DNA of 64,000 nt from Aestuariibius sp. HNIBRBA575 (GCF_040932005.1 NZ_CP162414.1:2879501-2943500); one strand, 5' to 3'. Shown: positions 1-10,259, numbered from the stretch's first letter. The notes: generated by a model not told the origin, from the sequence alone. Numbers and translations: made by a program.

Positions 1-1
1 T

Positions 2-355
2 GAAAACCTGCGGTGTTACAAATTATCCAAACGCTTTGATCAGGATATTTCTGCGGTATTGGGCGCGTTCAACCTGACGATATCAGACGGTGTGATCACC
101 GATGCGCGCATTGCTTTTGGTGGGATGGCGGGCATTCCGATGCGGGCGAAATCCGTTGAAACGGCGCTGATACATCAGCCCTGGTCCACATCAACAATCG
201 ACGCCGCGTTGGATCAATTCGCGCAGGATTTCACCCCGATGACCGATATGCGGGCCTCTGCGGCCTATCGATTGCAGGCCGCACAAAACATGCTGCGCCG
301 GTATTTCGCCGACCTTTCTGGCCAATCTATCAACGTGTTAGAGGTCACTCCATGA
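2..355 (+). CDS. xdhA: Xanthine dehydrogenase small subunit, C-terminal part
   Basis: Partial gene. Its reading frame is already open at the left edge, and 117 codons plus the stop are visible. XdhA carries the [2Fe-2S] clusters and FAD and passes electrons from the molybdenum subunit to NAD+. Only the C-terminal CO-dehydrogenase-flavoprotein-like tail is present here; the stretch [13 protein letters not shown] is typical of that tail. The stop overlaps the xdhB start by four bases (ATGA at 352-355), which indicates translational coupling of the two subunits. The iron-sulfur domains and the promoter lie outside the window. Identity rests on this tail plus the unambiguous xdhB and xdhC that follow. 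Confidence 0.85.
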   Translation, partial: ENLRCYKLSKRFDQDISAVLGAFNLTISDGVITDARIAFGGMAGIPMRAKSVETALIHQPWSTSTIDAALDQFAQDFTPMTDMRASAAYRLQAAQNMLRRYFADLSGQSINVLEVTP

Positions 356-2664
356 GCGTCGCCAAACCCCTGCCCCACGACGCCGCCCGCCTGCATGTGA
401 CCGGAACCGCGCGCTACGTTGACGATATTCCAGTACCCGCCAATTGCCTGCATCTGGCGTTTGGGATGTCGACCTGTGCCGCTGGGGACATCACCCAGAT
501 GGATCTGGATGCCGTGCGCGCTGCCCCGGATGTGGTGGCTGTGTTAACCGCCGATGATTTGCCCCATGCCAATGATGTCAGCCCGTCCATCCACGACGAA
601 CCGTTGCTGGCCACGGGCCAAGTGCACTATGTCGGCCAACCCGTGTTTCTGGTGGTCGCGCGCAGCCATGACGCCGCCCGGCACGCCGCGCGTTTGGGGC
701 GCATCACCTATGCGGATCGCCCCGCTATTCTGACGGTTGAGGATGCCATCAACGCCCAGTCCCGGTTCGAAGACGGCCCACGGATTTGGGGCAAAGGCGA
801 CGTGCCAAACGCCCTGAAATCGGCCCCTCATCGTTTGCAGGGGCAATTTGATATGGGCGGTCAGGAACATTTCTATCTAGAAGGCCAAGCCAGCCTTGCC
901 CTGCCCCAAGAAGGCGGGGACATGGTTGTGCATGCCTCAACCCAGCACCCAACGGAAATCCAACACAAAGTGGCCGATGCGCTGGGGGTGCCAATGCACG
1001 GCGTGCGTGTTGAAATCCGCCGCATGGGGGGCGGATTTGGCGGCAAAGAAAGCCAAGGCAATGCGCTGGCCGTGTCCTGTGCGATTGTCGCCAACCTGAC
1101 CGGGCAACCGACCAAAATGCGCTATGACCGCGATGACGATATGATCATCACCGGCAAACGTCATGATTTTCGCATCGAATATGATGTTGGCTATGATGAC
1201 ACGGGTCGGATATTGGCGATGGAAGTGACCCAACATGCCCGCTGCGGCTGGGCGCAGGATCTAAGCCTGCCGGTCGCGGATCGCGCCATGTTGCACACCG
1301 ACAATGCCTATCTGCTGGATCACATCCGCATCACGTCCCATCGCTGGAAAACCAACACCCAAAGCGCCACCGCCTATCGTGGATTTGGCGGTCCTCAGGG
1401 CATGTTGGGCACCGAACGTGTGCTGGATCACGTGGCCTTTGCGCTGGGGATGGACCCGGTGGCGGTGCGGCAGCGGAATTATTACGCGGATCGCACCGAT
1501 GCCCCGGATGATCGTCATTCGACCACCAATAGCGTCCAGACCACGCCTTATGGGATGGAGGTGCGCGATTTCTGCCTAAACCGTTTGACCGACCGTCTGA
1601 TCGCGCAGTCGGATTACGCAGAACGCCGCGCCAAGGTGCGGGCTTGGAATGCAGAAAATCCCATTCTCAAACGTGGGATTGCGTTTAGCCCGGTCAAATT
1701 CGGGATCTCGTTCACGCTGACCCACCTGAATCAGGCCGGCGCATTGGTGCATGTCTATCAGGACGGTTCGATCCATCTGAACCATGGTGGCACCGAAATG
1801 GGTCAGGGCCTGTTTCAAAAGGTCGCCCAAGTGGCCGCATCGCGGTTTGGCGTTGACGTGAATGCGGTGAAAATCACCGCCACCGATACTGGAAAAGTGC
1901 CAAACACATCCGCCACAGCAGCGTCCAGCGGGTCAGATTTGAACGGGATGGCGGTGCAGATCGCCTGCGATAAAATCCGCGCACGTATGGCACAATGTCT
2001 GGCCGATGCGCAGGGGGTTTCGCCCGAATACATTCGTTTTGCCAATGGCTTGGTTCAGGTGGGCGATCATTCCATCCCATTTTCTGAGGCCGCCAAACAG
2101 GTCTATGAAAGCCGCGTGAGCCTGTCGGCAACCGGGTTTTACAAAACGCCCGATCTGGCTTGGGATCGCATCAAAGGCAGCGGCCGGCCGTTTTTCTACT
2201 TTGCCTATGGCGCGTCGGTGACCGAGGTTGTGATTGATACATTGACCGGGGAAAATCGCATTTTGCGCAGCGACATCCTGCATGATGCAGGGGCGTCGCT
2301 AAACCCGGCATTGGATATCGGCCAAATCGAAGGTGGCTATGTCCAGGGCGCGGGTTGGCTGACCACAGAGGAACTGATCTGGGATAATGTCGGGCGGCTG
2401 CGCACCCATGCGCCGTCCACCTATAAAATTCCGGCCTGTTCGGACCGCCCCGATATTTTCAACGTGGATTTGTGGGATGAACCCAATCCCGAACAGTCGA
2501 TTTACCGATCCAAAGCCGTGGGTGAACCGCCCTTTATGCACGGAATTTCGGCGTGGCTTGCGCTTGGGGATGCGGTGCAGGCCTGCGGATCACACTGGGC
2601 TGACCTACAGGCCCCCGCCACATCAGAAGCGATCCTAGACGCCATAAACAGGGCCCGCGCATGA
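352..2664 (+). CDS. xdhB: Xanthine dehydrogenase, molybdenum-binding large subunit
   Basis: Catalytic subunit that oxidises hypoxanthine to xanthine and xanthine to urate at a molybdenum cofactor. The 770-residue length is normal for bacterial XdhB. Visible motifs are GGGFGGKE near residue 225, AYRGFGG near 340, a GTEMGQG cofactor-contact motif near 480, and KAVGEPP near 722, whose Glu is the expected catalytic base. The first 120 residues fit the hammerhead domain. It overlaps xdhA by four bases upstream and xdhC by four bases downstream, so the three are one translational unit. The complete set of cofactor and catalytic motifs suggests a working enzyme. Confidence 0.95.
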   Translation: MSVAKPLPHDAARLHVTGTARYVDDIPVPANCLHLAFGMSTCAAGDITQMDLDAVRAAPDVVAVLTADDLPHANDVSPSIHDEPLLATGQVHYVGQPVFLVVARSHDAARHAARLGRITYADRPAILTVEDAINAQSRFEDGPRIWGKGDVPNALKSAPHRLQGQFDMGGQEHFYLEGQASLALPQEGGDMVVHASTQHPTEIQHKVADALGVPMHGVRVEIRRMGGGFGGKESQGNALAVSCAIVANLTGQPTKMRYDRDDDMIITGKRHDFRIEYDVGYDDTGRILAMEVTQHARCGWAQDLSLPVADRAMLHTDNAYLLDHIRITSHRWKTNTQSATAYRGFGGPQGMLGTERVLDHVAFALGMDPVAVRQRNYYADRTDAPDDRHSTTNSVQTTPYGMEVRDFCLNRLTDRLIAQSDYAERRAKVRAWNAENPILKRGIAFSPVKFGISFTLTHLNQAGALVHVYQDGSIHLNHGGTEMGQGLFQKVAQVAASRFGVDVNAVKITATDTGKVPNTSATAASSGSDLNGMAVQIACDKIRARMAQCLADAQGVSPEYIRFANGLVQVGDHSIPFSEAAKQVYESRVSLSATGFYKTPDLAWDRIKGSGRPFFYFAYGASVTEVVIDTLTGENRILRSDILHDAGASLNPALDIGQIEGGYVQGAGWLTTEELIWDNVGRLRTHAPSTYKIPACSDRPDIFNVDLWDEPNPEQSIYRSKAVGEPPFMHGISAWLALGDAVQACGSHWADLQAPATSEAILDAINRARA

Positions 2665-3536
2665 AGGATTTCGCCCCCCCATCAACCGTTTTACGTATCC
2701 GAGTGGAAGCCGTGCGCGGATCTGCCCCACGGGATGCCGGAACGGAAATGGTGGTGTGGTCCGACCCCAATGGAGTGGCTTTGCCCGGCAATTTACGGGT
2801 CGGCATGCATGGCACAATTGGCGGTGGCCGATTAGAGCTGGAAGCCATTCGATTTGCGTTATTGTGCCAAAAGAACGGTCAAAAAACCGGGCGCAGAACC
2901 TTTCCTTTGGGGCCAGAACTGGGCCAGTGCTGCGGCGGGGCCGTGACCATAACGGTTGATGTGTCTGACCACGCGCCACATTCGTGTCAGCTTGAATGCG
3001 ACGCACCGACAACTATCCCGATCCTGCCGGGCCAATGCGCCCCAACAGAGGTCTGGATTTGGGGCGCGGGGCATGTGGGGCGCGCGTTGAATTCTGCCTT
3101 GGCAACGTTGCCCGGTATGAATGTGACATGGGTGGATGTCAGCGCCGACAGATTCCCGGCGAACACCGCCAATGCCAGGGTTTTGACCGCTGAAAAACCC
3201 GAACATCTGGTGCGCCACGCGCCCATTGATGCCCATCACATCGTGCTAACTTATTCTCACGACTTCGACTTTGCCCTGTGCCATGCGCTGCTGTCGCATG
3301 GGTTTGCCAGTGCCGGTGTGATCGGATCGGCGACCAAATGGGCCCGGTTCCGATCCCGTTTAACCAACCTTGGCCATACAGATGCACAAATATTAAGCAT
3401 TGCCTGCCCAATAGGCGATCCGACCCTTGGGAAACACCCGACAGCCATTGCCGTTGGCGTGGCGCAGGCGCTACTAAGGCTGTCGGGCGCGCAGGACCCT
3501 GACCACCGCAACTCGAAACTGGAGAGAGCTGGATGA
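2661..3536 (+). CDS. xdhC: Xanthine dehydrogenase accessory protein XdhC
   Basis: XdhC binds molybdenum cofactor, promotes its sulfuration and inserts it into XdhB; it is not part of the mature enzyme. The 291-residue protein has the N-terminal XdhC signature (GSAPRDAGTEM and GTIGGGRLE), a Rossmann-like C-terminal half beginning WGAGHVGRAL near residue 133, and the closing motif GVIGSATKW plus CPIGDPTLGKHP. It overlaps xdhB by four bases, and its own stop overlaps the start of the next ABC ATPase by four bases. This physically ties enzyme maturation and purine transport into one operon. Confidence 0.93.
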   Translation: MKDFAPPSTVLRIRVEAVRGSAPRDAGTEMVVWSDPNGVALPGNLRVGMHGTIGGGRLELEAIRFALLCQKNGQKTGRRTFPLGPELGQCCGGAVTITVDVSDHAPHSCQLECDAPTTIPILPGQCAPTEVWIWGAGHVGRALNSALATLPGMNVTWVDVSADRFPANTANARVLTAEKPEHLVRHAPIDAHHIVLTYSHDFDFALCHALLSHGFASAGVIGSATKWARFRSRLTNLGHTDAQILSIACPIGDPTLGKHPTAIAVGVAQALLRLSGAQDPDHRNSKLERAG

Positions 3537-5056
3537 CGCAGACTTTGCTGAAGCTTAATGGCCTGACCAAGGCCTATCCGGGTGTTGTCGCCAATGCTGA
3601 CGTTTCGTTTGAAATTGGCGTCGGCGAAGTGCACGCATTGCTGGGCGAAAACGGCGCGGGCAAATCGACATTGGTCAAAACCATCTATGGATTGGTAAAA
3701 CCCGACAGCGGCACGATGACCCTAAATGATACGCCATTTGCCCCATCCGACCCGCACAAAGCCCGCGCATCCGGCGTGGCGATGGTGTTTCAGCATTTTT
3801 CCCTATTCGAAGCGTTGGACGTGGCCGAAAATGTGGCCTTGGGCATGGAAAATCCACCGCCGCAACGGGAATTGGCTGGGCAAATCAAAGAGGTGTCACA
3901 GAAATACGGATTGCCGCTTGATCCGCATCGGATTGTTGGCGACCTGTCCGCCGGGGAACGCCAACGGGTCGAAATCATCCGCTGTCTGCTGCAGGAACCA
4001 AAACTGTTGATCATGGATGAACCCACCAGCGTTCTGACCCCGCAAGAGGTCGAAATCCTGTTTCACACCCTGCGCAAATTGTCCGCCGAAGGCACGGCGA
4101 TCCTCTATATTTCCCACAAACTCGATGAAATTCGCGCGTTATGTGAAAACGCCACTATTTTGCGACTGGGCAAAGTGGTCGGCGATTGCGACCCGCGACA
4201 GACATCATCACGCGAAATGGCGGAAATGATGGTGGGCGGCACGTTGCATGTGCCCGAACGCGACGCCGCCGAACCCGGCCCGGTAACCCTGCAACTATCA
4301 CAGCTATCCGCCGCCTCACCGCGCCCGTTTGGCATGGCGTTGCGCGACATCAATCTGACCATGCACCAAGGCGAAGTGCTGGGCATCGGTGGGGTCGCGG
4401 GCAATGGACAGGATGAATTGTTACTGGCTTTGTCGGGCGAAATGCTGACCGATCCGGGGTCGGTGCAATTTAACGGCGCGGACATATCGCATCTGCCGCC
4501 GAATGCCCGACGCAAGCTGGGATTATTGGCCGCCCCCGAAGAACGGCTAGGTCACGCCGCCGCACCGGGTATGTCACTGGTTGAAAACGCTATTTTGTCC
4601 GGATCGGTGCGCGAAAACCTGACCCAAAACGGGTTTCTTCGCTGGGGCAAGGCCCGTGAGTTTGCCGAAAAAATCATCGCCGATTTCGACGTCCGCACAC
4701 CCAGTGCGGGCAATGCCGCACGATCGCTATCCGGCGGGAACCTGCAGAAATTTGTGATCGGTCGTGAAATCCTGCAACGGCCCGAATTGTTGATCGTCAA
4801 TCAGCCCACTTGGGGGGTGGATGCCGCCGCAGCAGCCGCGATCCGGCAGGCCCTGCTGAACCTTGCCGAAAAAGGTGCAGCCGTGATCGTGATTTCGCAA
4901 GACTTGGATGAATTGATGGAAATTTCGGACCGGTTCTGCGCGCTGAACGAAGGTCGCCTATCCGACCCCCGCCCCGCCAAAGGATTAACGGTCGAAGAAA
5001 TCGGTCTGATGCTGGGCGGCGCCCATGACATGCACGACATTGAGGGGGTCGCATGA
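3533..5056 (+). CDS. BMP-type purine/nucleoside ABC importer, duplicated ATPase
   Basis: Cytoplasmic ATPase of an importer in the RbsA/YufO-like class, with two nucleotide-binding domains in one 507-residue chain. Domain 1 is intact: Walker A GENGAGKST (38-46), signature LSAGE (about 138) and Walker B LLIMDEPTS (about 158). Domain 2 is degenerate as usual for this class: GVAGNGQDE replaces Walker A, LSGGN is kept near 399, and Walker B reads LLIVNQPT without the catalytic Glu. It overlaps xdhC by four bases and the next permease by four bases. From that context the substrate is inferred to be a purine base or nucleoside. Exact specificity cannot be read from an ATPase. Confidence 0.88.
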   Translation: MTQTLLKLNGLTKAYPGVVANADVSFEIGVGEVHALLGENGAGKSTLVKTIYGLVKPDSGTMTLNDTPFAPSDPHKARASGVAMVFQHFSLFEALDVAENVALGMENPPPQRELAGQIKEVSQKYGLPLDPHRIVGDLSAGERQRVEIIRCLLQEPKLLIMDEPTSVLTPQEVEILFHTLRKLSAEGTAILYISHKLDEIRALCENATILRLGKVVGDCDPRQTSSREMAEMMVGGTLHVPERDAAEPGPVTLQLSQLSAASPRPFGMALRDINLTMHQGEVLGIGGVAGNGQDELLLALSGEMLTDPGSVQFNGADISHLPPNARRKLGLLAAPEERLGHAAAPGMSLVENAILSGSVRENLTQNGFLRWGKAREFAEKIIADFDVRTPSAGNAARSLSGGNLQKFVIGREILQRPELLIVNQPTWGVDAAAAAAIRQALLNLAEKGAAVIVISQDLDELMEISDRFCALNEGRLSDPRPAKGLTVEEIGLMLGGAHDMHDIEGVA

Positions 5057-6129
5057 TCCAGCTGGAAAAACGGCCTCAGGCTTCGGCCATTTGGACATAT
5101 ATCGCGCCCTTATTGGCGGTGATCCTGACGATGATCGCGGGCGGCATCCTGTTTGCGTTTCTCGGAAATGACCCGTTTGAGGCGATCCGCACGATTTTCT
5201 GGGATCCGCTATTTGGCGAATTTGCGTCTTTTCACCGCCCGCAAATTCTCATCAAGGCTGCCCCTTTGGTGTTGATCGCCATCGGATTGTCGCTGGGGTT
5301 TCGGGCTGGGATCTGGAATATCGGCGCCGAAGGTCAATACATCATGGGCGCGATTTGTGGCGCGGCTGTGGGGCTGGCGTTTTATCCAACCGAAAGCGTG
5401 TTCATCCTGCCGTTGATGGTGATTGCGGGCGCGCTTGGGGGGTGGGCTTGGGCGATGATCCCCGCCCTGCTCAGGGTGAAATTCCAAACCAACGAAATCC
5501 TTGTGTCCCTGATGCTGGTCTATGTCGCCGAACAGCTATTGGCGTCTGTTTCCCTTAGTCTTTTGCGCAACCCAGATGGCCACGGTTTCCCCGGATCCCG
5601 CAATTTGGCGCAGTATGAATCAGCCACCAGTTGGATCGACAAATCGGCTGGTATGCATTGGGGTGTTGTTGCCGCACTGATTGCGGTGGTTTTCAGCTAT
5701 GTTATCCTGAGCCGTCACATGTTGGGGTTCAACATCCGCCTGACCGGCGAAAGCCCCCGTGCAGCGGCGTTTTCCGGCGTGAACCCAACCCGGATGATCG
5801 TGATCTGCATGGGGCTGTCGGGGGTATTGGCCGGGCTTGCTGGCATGTTCGAAGTGTCCGGCCCCGGTGCCCAGATCAGCATTGATTTCAACGTCGGCTA
5901 TGGGTTCACGGCCATTATCGTGGCGTTTCTGGGCCGGTTGCATCCGATCGGCATTTTGATGGCCGGGGGTGTCATGGCTTTGACATATGTGGGCGGCGGA
6001 AACGCACAAGCCCAACTGCAATTGCCCGCCGCCGCGATCCAACTGTTCCAAGGCATGCTGCTGTTTTTCCTGCTCGCATTGGATGTGATGACCAATTATC
6101 GCCCCGTGCGCAAAAAGGAGGCTCTGTAA
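5053..6129 (+). CDS. BMP-type ABC importer permease, subunit 1
   Basis: Inner-membrane permease of the branched-chain amino acid/ribose type family (BPD_transp_2), 358 residues with about eight to ten hydrophobic segments. The family motif GFRAGIWNIGAEGQ near residue 80 and the conserved GLAGMFEVSGPG loop near 260 match nucleoside-transporting members. It starts within the ATPase stop (ATGA at 5053-5056) and ends one base into the next permease start, so expression is tightly coupled. It would pair with the second permease to form the channel. A purine or purine nucleoside substrate is inferred from xdhABC upstream. Confidence 0.87.
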   Translation: MIQLEKRPQASAIWTYIAPLLAVILTMIAGGILFAFLGNDPFEAIRTIFWDPLFGEFASFHRPQILIKAAPLVLIAIGLSLGFRAGIWNIGAEGQYIMGAICGAAVGLAFYPTESVFILPLMVIAGALGGWAWAMIPALLRVKFQTNEILVSLMLVYVAEQLLASVSLSLLRNPDGHGFPGSRNLAQYESATSWIDKSAGMHWGVVAALIAVVFSYVILSRHMLGFNIRLTGESPRAAAFSGVNPTRMIVICMGLSGVLAGLAGMFEVSGPGAQISIDFNVGYGFTAIIVAFLGRLHPIGILMAGGVMALTYVGGGNAQAQLQLPAAAIQLFQGMLLFFLLALDVMTNYRPVRKKEAL

Positions 6130-7043
6130 TGGATTTCTCTGCGATTAACCCCGCCGTTTTACTCGCTTCATTGATGGTGGCAGCGACGCCGATCCTGTTG
6201 GCCGCGATTGGCGAATTGGTGGTGGAACGGGCCGGGGTTTTGAACCTTGGTGTTGAGGGCATGATGATCACCGGCGCTGTTGCAGGGTTTATCGTCGCAT
6301 CGGCCACTGGATCCGCTTGGCTCGGTTTCATCGGCGCGGCCTTTGGTGGCGCGATCCTTGCCTTGCTGTTTGGTCTGCTGACCCAGTTTTTTCTGTCCAA
6401 TCAGGTTGCCACAGGTCTGGGCCTGACCCTGTTTGGTTTGGGATTATCGGCATTGATGGGACAGGGATATCTGGGCGTCAAAGCACCGGATTTCGCGTCG
6501 TTAAACGTGCCTTTCTTATCCGACATCCCGTTTCTTGGCCGGGTTTTGTTCCAACATGATGCCATGGTTTATATCGGTCTGGCCTTGGTTGCGGGCACCT
6601 ATTGGATGCTGAAATACAGCCGCGCCGGGCTGATCCTGCGCGCCGTCGGGGAAAACCACGAGGCGGCCCATGCGCTTGGCTATAACGTTGTGCGCGTGCG
6701 TCTGTTGGCGATCCTGTTTGGCGGGGCCTGCGCGGGTTTGGGCGGTGCTTACCTTAGCCTTGTGCGGGTGCCCACCTATGCCGAAGGTCTGACCGCGGGG
6801 GCGGGCTGGATCGCATTGGCCATTGTTGTTTTTGCCAGCTGGAAACCGTGGCGATTGCTGCTTGGGGCGTACTTGTTTGGCGGCGTCACTGTGTTGCAGT
6901 TGAATTTGCAGGCCGTTGGCCTTTCTATACCGGTCGAGATCCTCTCGATGTCACCCTATCTGGTCACGATCCTTGTGCTTGTGATCATGTCTGCCGGCCG
7001 GGCTCCGGGTTCGCTTGGCAAATCATTCCACGCCTCAAGCTGA
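6129..7043 (+). CDS. BMP-type ABC importer permease, subunit 2
   Basis: Second inner-membrane permease, 304 residues and largely hydrophobic. The motif ERAGVLNLGVEGMM near residue 35 is characteristic of the smaller permease of BMP-family nucleoside importers, and RAVGENHEAAHALGYNV near 175 is the cytoplasmic coupling loop. The start codon overlaps the preceding stop by one base (TAATG). The substrate-binding protein begins 34 bases downstream. The two permeases have the usual unequal lengths (358 and 304) seen again in the second importer of this window (373 and 322). Confidence 0.87.
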   Translation: MDFSAINPAVLLASLMVAATPILLAAIGELVVERAGVLNLGVEGMMITGAVAGFIVASATGSAWLGFIGAAFGGAILALLFGLLTQFFLSNQVATGLGLTLFGLGLSALMGQGYLGVKAPDFASLNVPFLSDIPFLGRVLFQHDAMVYIGLALVAGTYWMLKYSRAGLILRAVGENHEAAHALGYNVVRVRLLAILFGGACAGLGGAYLSLVRVPTYAEGLTAGAGWIALAIVVFASWKPWRLLLGAYLFGGVTVLQLNLQAVGLSIPVEILSMSPYLVTILVLVIMSAGRAPGSLGKSFHASS

Positions 7044-7077
7044 GGCATATAAAAACCACTCCACAGGGGGAATAACG

Positions 7078-8151
7078 ATGAAATTCACAACATTTCTGAC
7101 CAGCACAGCTGCCGCGCTGAGCCTTGGCACCGCCGCCATGGCCGATGATCCAACCACCGTCGGATTCGTCTATGTCGGTCCCGTCGGCGACGGCGGCTGG
7201 ACCTATGAACACAATGTGGGCCGCCTTGCGGTTGAGGAACATTTCGGCGATGCGGTTGAAACCGTATTCGTTGAAAGCGTCCCAGAAGGCGCTGATTCCG
7301 TGCGTGTTATGCAGCAGATGGCATTGAACGGTGCGGACCTGATCTTTACGACGTCCTTTGGGTACATGGACCCAACCATCGAAGTGGCGTCCCAGTTCCC
7401 AGACGTGAAGTTCGAACACGCGACCGGCTATAAACTTGCCGATAACGTATCTAACTATTCCGCCCGTTTCTACGAAGGTCGCGCCGTTCAGGGCCACATC
7501 GCTGGCTCTATGACCGAAAGCAACGTCGTGGGTTATATCGGGTCCTTCCCAATCCCAGAAGTGATCCGGGGCATCAACGCCGCCTATATTCACGCCCAAC
7601 GCGTGAACCCTGACGTAGAATTCAAAGTCGTCTGGGTTTACACTTGGTTTGATCCTGCCAAAGAAGCCGAAGCGGCCAATGTTTTGATTGAACAAGGCGC
7701 GGACGTGATCTTGCAACACACCGATTCCACCGCCCCCCAAGCCGCCGCACAGGCCGCTGGCAACGTGATCACCTTTGGTCAGGCATCGGATATGTCGGAA
7801 TTTGGCCCACATCCACGTGTGTCATCCATCATCGACAACTGGTCGCCCTATTACATCGCCCGCACCCAAGCCGTGATTGATGGCACATGGGAAAGCACAT
7901 CCACTTGGGACGGGATCGGCGCTGGCATGGTTGGCATCGGTGAAATCTCAGACGCGGTTCCTGCAGACGTAAAAGCCGAAGCAGAAGCCATGCGCGACGC
8001 TTTGGCATCCGGTGAATACCACGCCTTTACCGGGCCAATTAACAAACAAGACGGATCCGTCTGGTTGGCCGAAGGCGAAACAGCCGATGACGGTACATTG
8101 GCGGGTATGAATTTCTACGTCGAAGGCATCACCGGCGACATCCCACAATAA
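7078..8151 (+). CDS. BMP-family substrate-binding protein, purine-linked importer
   Basis: Periplasmic binding protein of the basic membrane protein (BMP/PnrA-like) family, 357 residues. The start at 7078 is preceded by an AGGGGG ribosome-binding site and opens a signal peptide ending AMA before DDPTTVGF. An upstream in-frame start at 7015 would bury the signal and is rejected. The cleavage site lacks a lipobox cysteine, so the protein is soluble and periplasmic. Mature sequence begins with the FVYVGPVGDGGWT strand-loop of this family, and GADVILQHTDSTAP forms a ligand-pocket loop. It closes the xdhABC-importer operon, ahead of a strong terminator. The substrate is inferred to be a purine base or nucleoside. 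Confidence 0.88.
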   Translation: MKFTTFLTSTAAALSLGTAAMADDPTTVGFVYVGPVGDGGWTYEHNVGRLAVEEHFGDAVETVFVESVPEGADSVRVMQQMALNGADLIFTTSFGYMDPTIEVASQFPDVKFEHATGYKLADNVSNYSARFYEGRAVQGHIAGSMTESNVVGYIGSFPIPEVIRGINAAYIHAQRVNPDVEFKVVWVYTWFDPAKEAEAANVLIEQGADVILQHTDSTAPQAAAQAAGNVITFGQASDMSEFGPHPRVSSIIDNWSPYYIARTQAVIDGTWESTSTWDGIGAGMVGIGEISDAVPADVKAEAEAMRDALASGEYHAFTGPINKQDGSVWLAEGETADDGTLAGMNFYVEGITGDIPQ

Positions 8152-8172
8152 CCAAACGATCCAAAATCAATC

Positions 8173-8203
8173 AAAGGCCCGCCCCAATTGGCGGGCCTTT
8201 TTT
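8173..8203 (+). terminator. Rho-independent terminator of the xdh-importer operon
   Basis: An 11-bp perfect stem (AAAGGCCCGCC pairing with GGCGGGCCTTT) with a six-base loop and a run of six T, 21 bases after the binding-protein stop. It matches almost exactly the terminator at 39653-39682. Confidence 0.92.
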
Positions 8204-8256
8204 ATGGGTACAATTCCGCGCTTTCCCCCGGTGAAAATCCGTGCATAGATCGGCCC

Positions 8257-9189
8257 ATGACACAGTTTACAACACGCTCTGGCGTCCCGATTTCCCGTTT
8301 CGCATTTGGCTGTATGCAATGGGGTGGCCGCGCTGATCCGGACCAATCCCGTGCCACCTATGAAGCGGCGATTGCCGCTGGGATCAACCATTTTGATACG
8401 GCCTATGTCTACACAGACGGCATGTCTGAAACGCTGCTGGGGCAGTTTGTCACCGATCCCGACAGCCATTTCATCGCCACCAAAGCCGCCTATACAGGTG
8501 GGTCGGGGCGGCAAAACATTCTGGAAAAGTTTGATATTTCACGCCAACGACTGGGAATGGACCGGGTAGATATGTTGTATCTGCATCGGTTTGACGATGA
8601 CACACCACTGGAACAAACCTTTGAAACGCTTGCGCTTTTGCAGTCCAACGGAACGATCCGCCATATCGGTGTCAGCAATTTCGCCGCGTGGCAAGTGATG
8701 AAGGCCCAAAACGTAGCCGCACAATTTGGCACCAAAATCGATGCCATTCAGCCGATGTACAATCTGGTGAAACGTCAGGTCGAATCTGAGATTTTGCCGG
8801 TTTGTGCAGATCAGGACATTCAGGTGTTTTCCTATTCGCCACTGGGTGGCGGGCTGCTGACCGGCAAATATGTGGCCCCCGATTGCGGTGGGCGACTGGA
8901 AAACGATGCCCGCTATGCTGCGCGTTATGGGCAGGATTGGATGCATGACGCCGCCACGGGGTTGGCCCAAATTGCGGACGAAATGAACGTGCCCACGGCG
9001 ACGCTGGCGGTTGCGTGGCTGGCCCATCATGCGCCTCAGGTTTCTCCGATCTTATCGGCCCGCAACGCGGACCAGTTGAAACCGTCACTGGACGGGATGA
9101 CCTATGCTTTGGCCCCTGAAATCGTCGACAGGATCACAGCCCTGTCGCGCACGCCCGCCCCGGCAACCGATCGGATCGAAGAAGCATGA
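8257..9189 (+). CDS. Aldo/keto reductase family oxidoreductase
   Basis: NAD(P)H-dependent carbonyl reductase of the aldo/keto reductase fold, 310 residues from the chosen ATG at 8257. An earlier in-frame ATG at 8188 lies inside the terminator hairpin and would add residues unlike the family, so it is rejected. The catalytic tetrad is visible: Asp and Tyr in HFDTAYVY, Lys in FIATKAAY and His in YLHRFDDD. IGVSNFAAW and YSPLGGGLLTGKY are further family motifs. The stop overlaps the start of the FAD oxidoreductase by four bases, so the pair is probably co-transcribed. The physiological substrate is unknown. Confidence 0.85.
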   Translation: MTQFTTRSGVPISRFAFGCMQWGGRADPDQSRATYEAAIAAGINHFDTAYVYTDGMSETLLGQFVTDPDSHFIATKAAYTGGSGRQNILEKFDISRQRLGMDRVDMLYLHRFDDDTPLEQTFETLALLQSNGTIRHIGVSNFAAWQVMKAQNVAAQFGTKIDAIQPMYNLVKRQVESEILPVCADQDIQVFSYSPLGGGLLTGKYVAPDCGGRLENDARYAARYGQDWMHDAATGLAQIADEMNVPTATLAVAWLAHHAPQVSPILSARNADQLKPSLDGMTYALAPEIVDRITALSRTPAPATDRIEEA

Positions 9190-10259
9190 TTGACTTCCTC
9201 ATCATCGGCGGTGGCATTGCCGGGATCAGCGCAGGCGCACGCCTGTCTCATCTGGGGCAAGTGACTGTTTTAGAGCAAGAAGACGCGCTGGCATATCATG
9301 CCTCTGGTCGCTCGGCCGCATTGTTTGAACAAAACTACGGCAAACCGTCAACCGTGGCCCTAAACACCGCCAGCCGGGATTATCTGACCACGGCAAATGG
9401 CGGCGTATTATCCCCACGGGGCATCATGATTGTCGCAGGCGCAGACCGCGCCGATGACTTTGCCCATGACATCAAAACCATGAAGCTGGACCCGATTTCA
9501 ATGGCCCAAGCCATGGATTTATGGCCGATCCTGAACCCTGAAACCGTGGATCGTGCCGGGTACAACCCAGATGCCCAAGACATCGATACGGACCTGTTGA
9601 TCCAAAACTTTGCCCGTGAAATTCGTGCAAATGGCGGCGACATTCGCACCAAATCTGCTGTGACTGCGATCCAGAAAACCACCACCGGGTGGCGGGTCAG
9701 TGCGGGGGAAGCTTTTGAGGCTCGGATGATCATCAACGCCGCAGGCGCGTGGGTTGATCAAATCGCGGAAATGGCTGGCATAGCGCCGTTGGGCGTGTCG
9801 CCTTTGCGCCGGTCCTTTGCCCGCCTGCCCGCGCCCAATGATCTGGACGTGTCCCGCTGGCCGATGCTGTTTGGCCCCGGCGAAGATTGGTACGCCAAAC
9901 CCGATGCCGGCGCGATGCTGGTATCCCCCGCCGACGAAGATCTGGTCACGCCCCATGACGCATGGGCCGATGACATGGTTCTGGCCGAAGGATTGGCGCG
10001 GTATGAACATCACGTAACCTGCCCCGTGACCCAAGTGACTGCCAACTGGGCCGGGCTGCGCACATTTGCCCCGGATCGGGAATTGGTGATCGGCCCCGAC
10101 GCGGTGGAACCCACATTTTTCTGGCTGGCCGGTCAGGGCGGCTATGGGATGCAATCCTCGCCCGCTGTCAGCCAATTGGCCGCCGACCTGATCGGCGGGA
10201 TGACGTCCGAATTGCCAACTGATGTGATTGATCGCCTGCGCCCGAACCGGTTTGGCTAG
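9186..10259 (+). CDS. FAD-dependent oxidoreductase, DAO (DadA-like) family
   Basis: Flavoprotein of the D-amino-acid oxidase/glycine oxidase superfamily, 357 residues. The N-terminal dinucleotide-binding motif IIGGGIAGISAGARL is followed by a HASGRSAALF flavin-contact stretch; INAAGAWVDQIA near residue 185 and WLAGQGGYGMQSSPA near 315 complete the FAD-binding fold. It is coupled to the upstream aldo/keto reductase by an ATGA overlap. It converges with the membrane protein gene on the other strand, overlapping it by four bases. Likely activity is oxidative deamination or demethylation of an amine or amino acid; substrate not predictable. Confidence 0.85.
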   Translation: MIDFLIIGGGIAGISAGARLSHLGQVTVLEQEDALAYHASGRSAALFEQNYGKPSTVALNTASRDYLTTANGGVLSPRGIMIVAGADRADDFAHDIKTMKLDPISMAQAMDLWPILNPETVDRAGYNPDAQDIDTDLLIQNFAREIRANGGDIRTKSAVTAIQKTTTGWRVSAGEAFEARMIINAAGAWVDQIAEMAGIAPLGVSPLRRSFARLPAPNDLDVSRWPMLFGPGEDWYAKPDAGAMLVSPADEDLVTPHDAWADDMVLAEGLARYEHHVTCPVTQVTANWAGLRTFAPDRELVIGPDAVEPTFFWLAGQGGYGMQSSPAVSQLAADLIGGMTSELPTDVIDRLRPNRFG

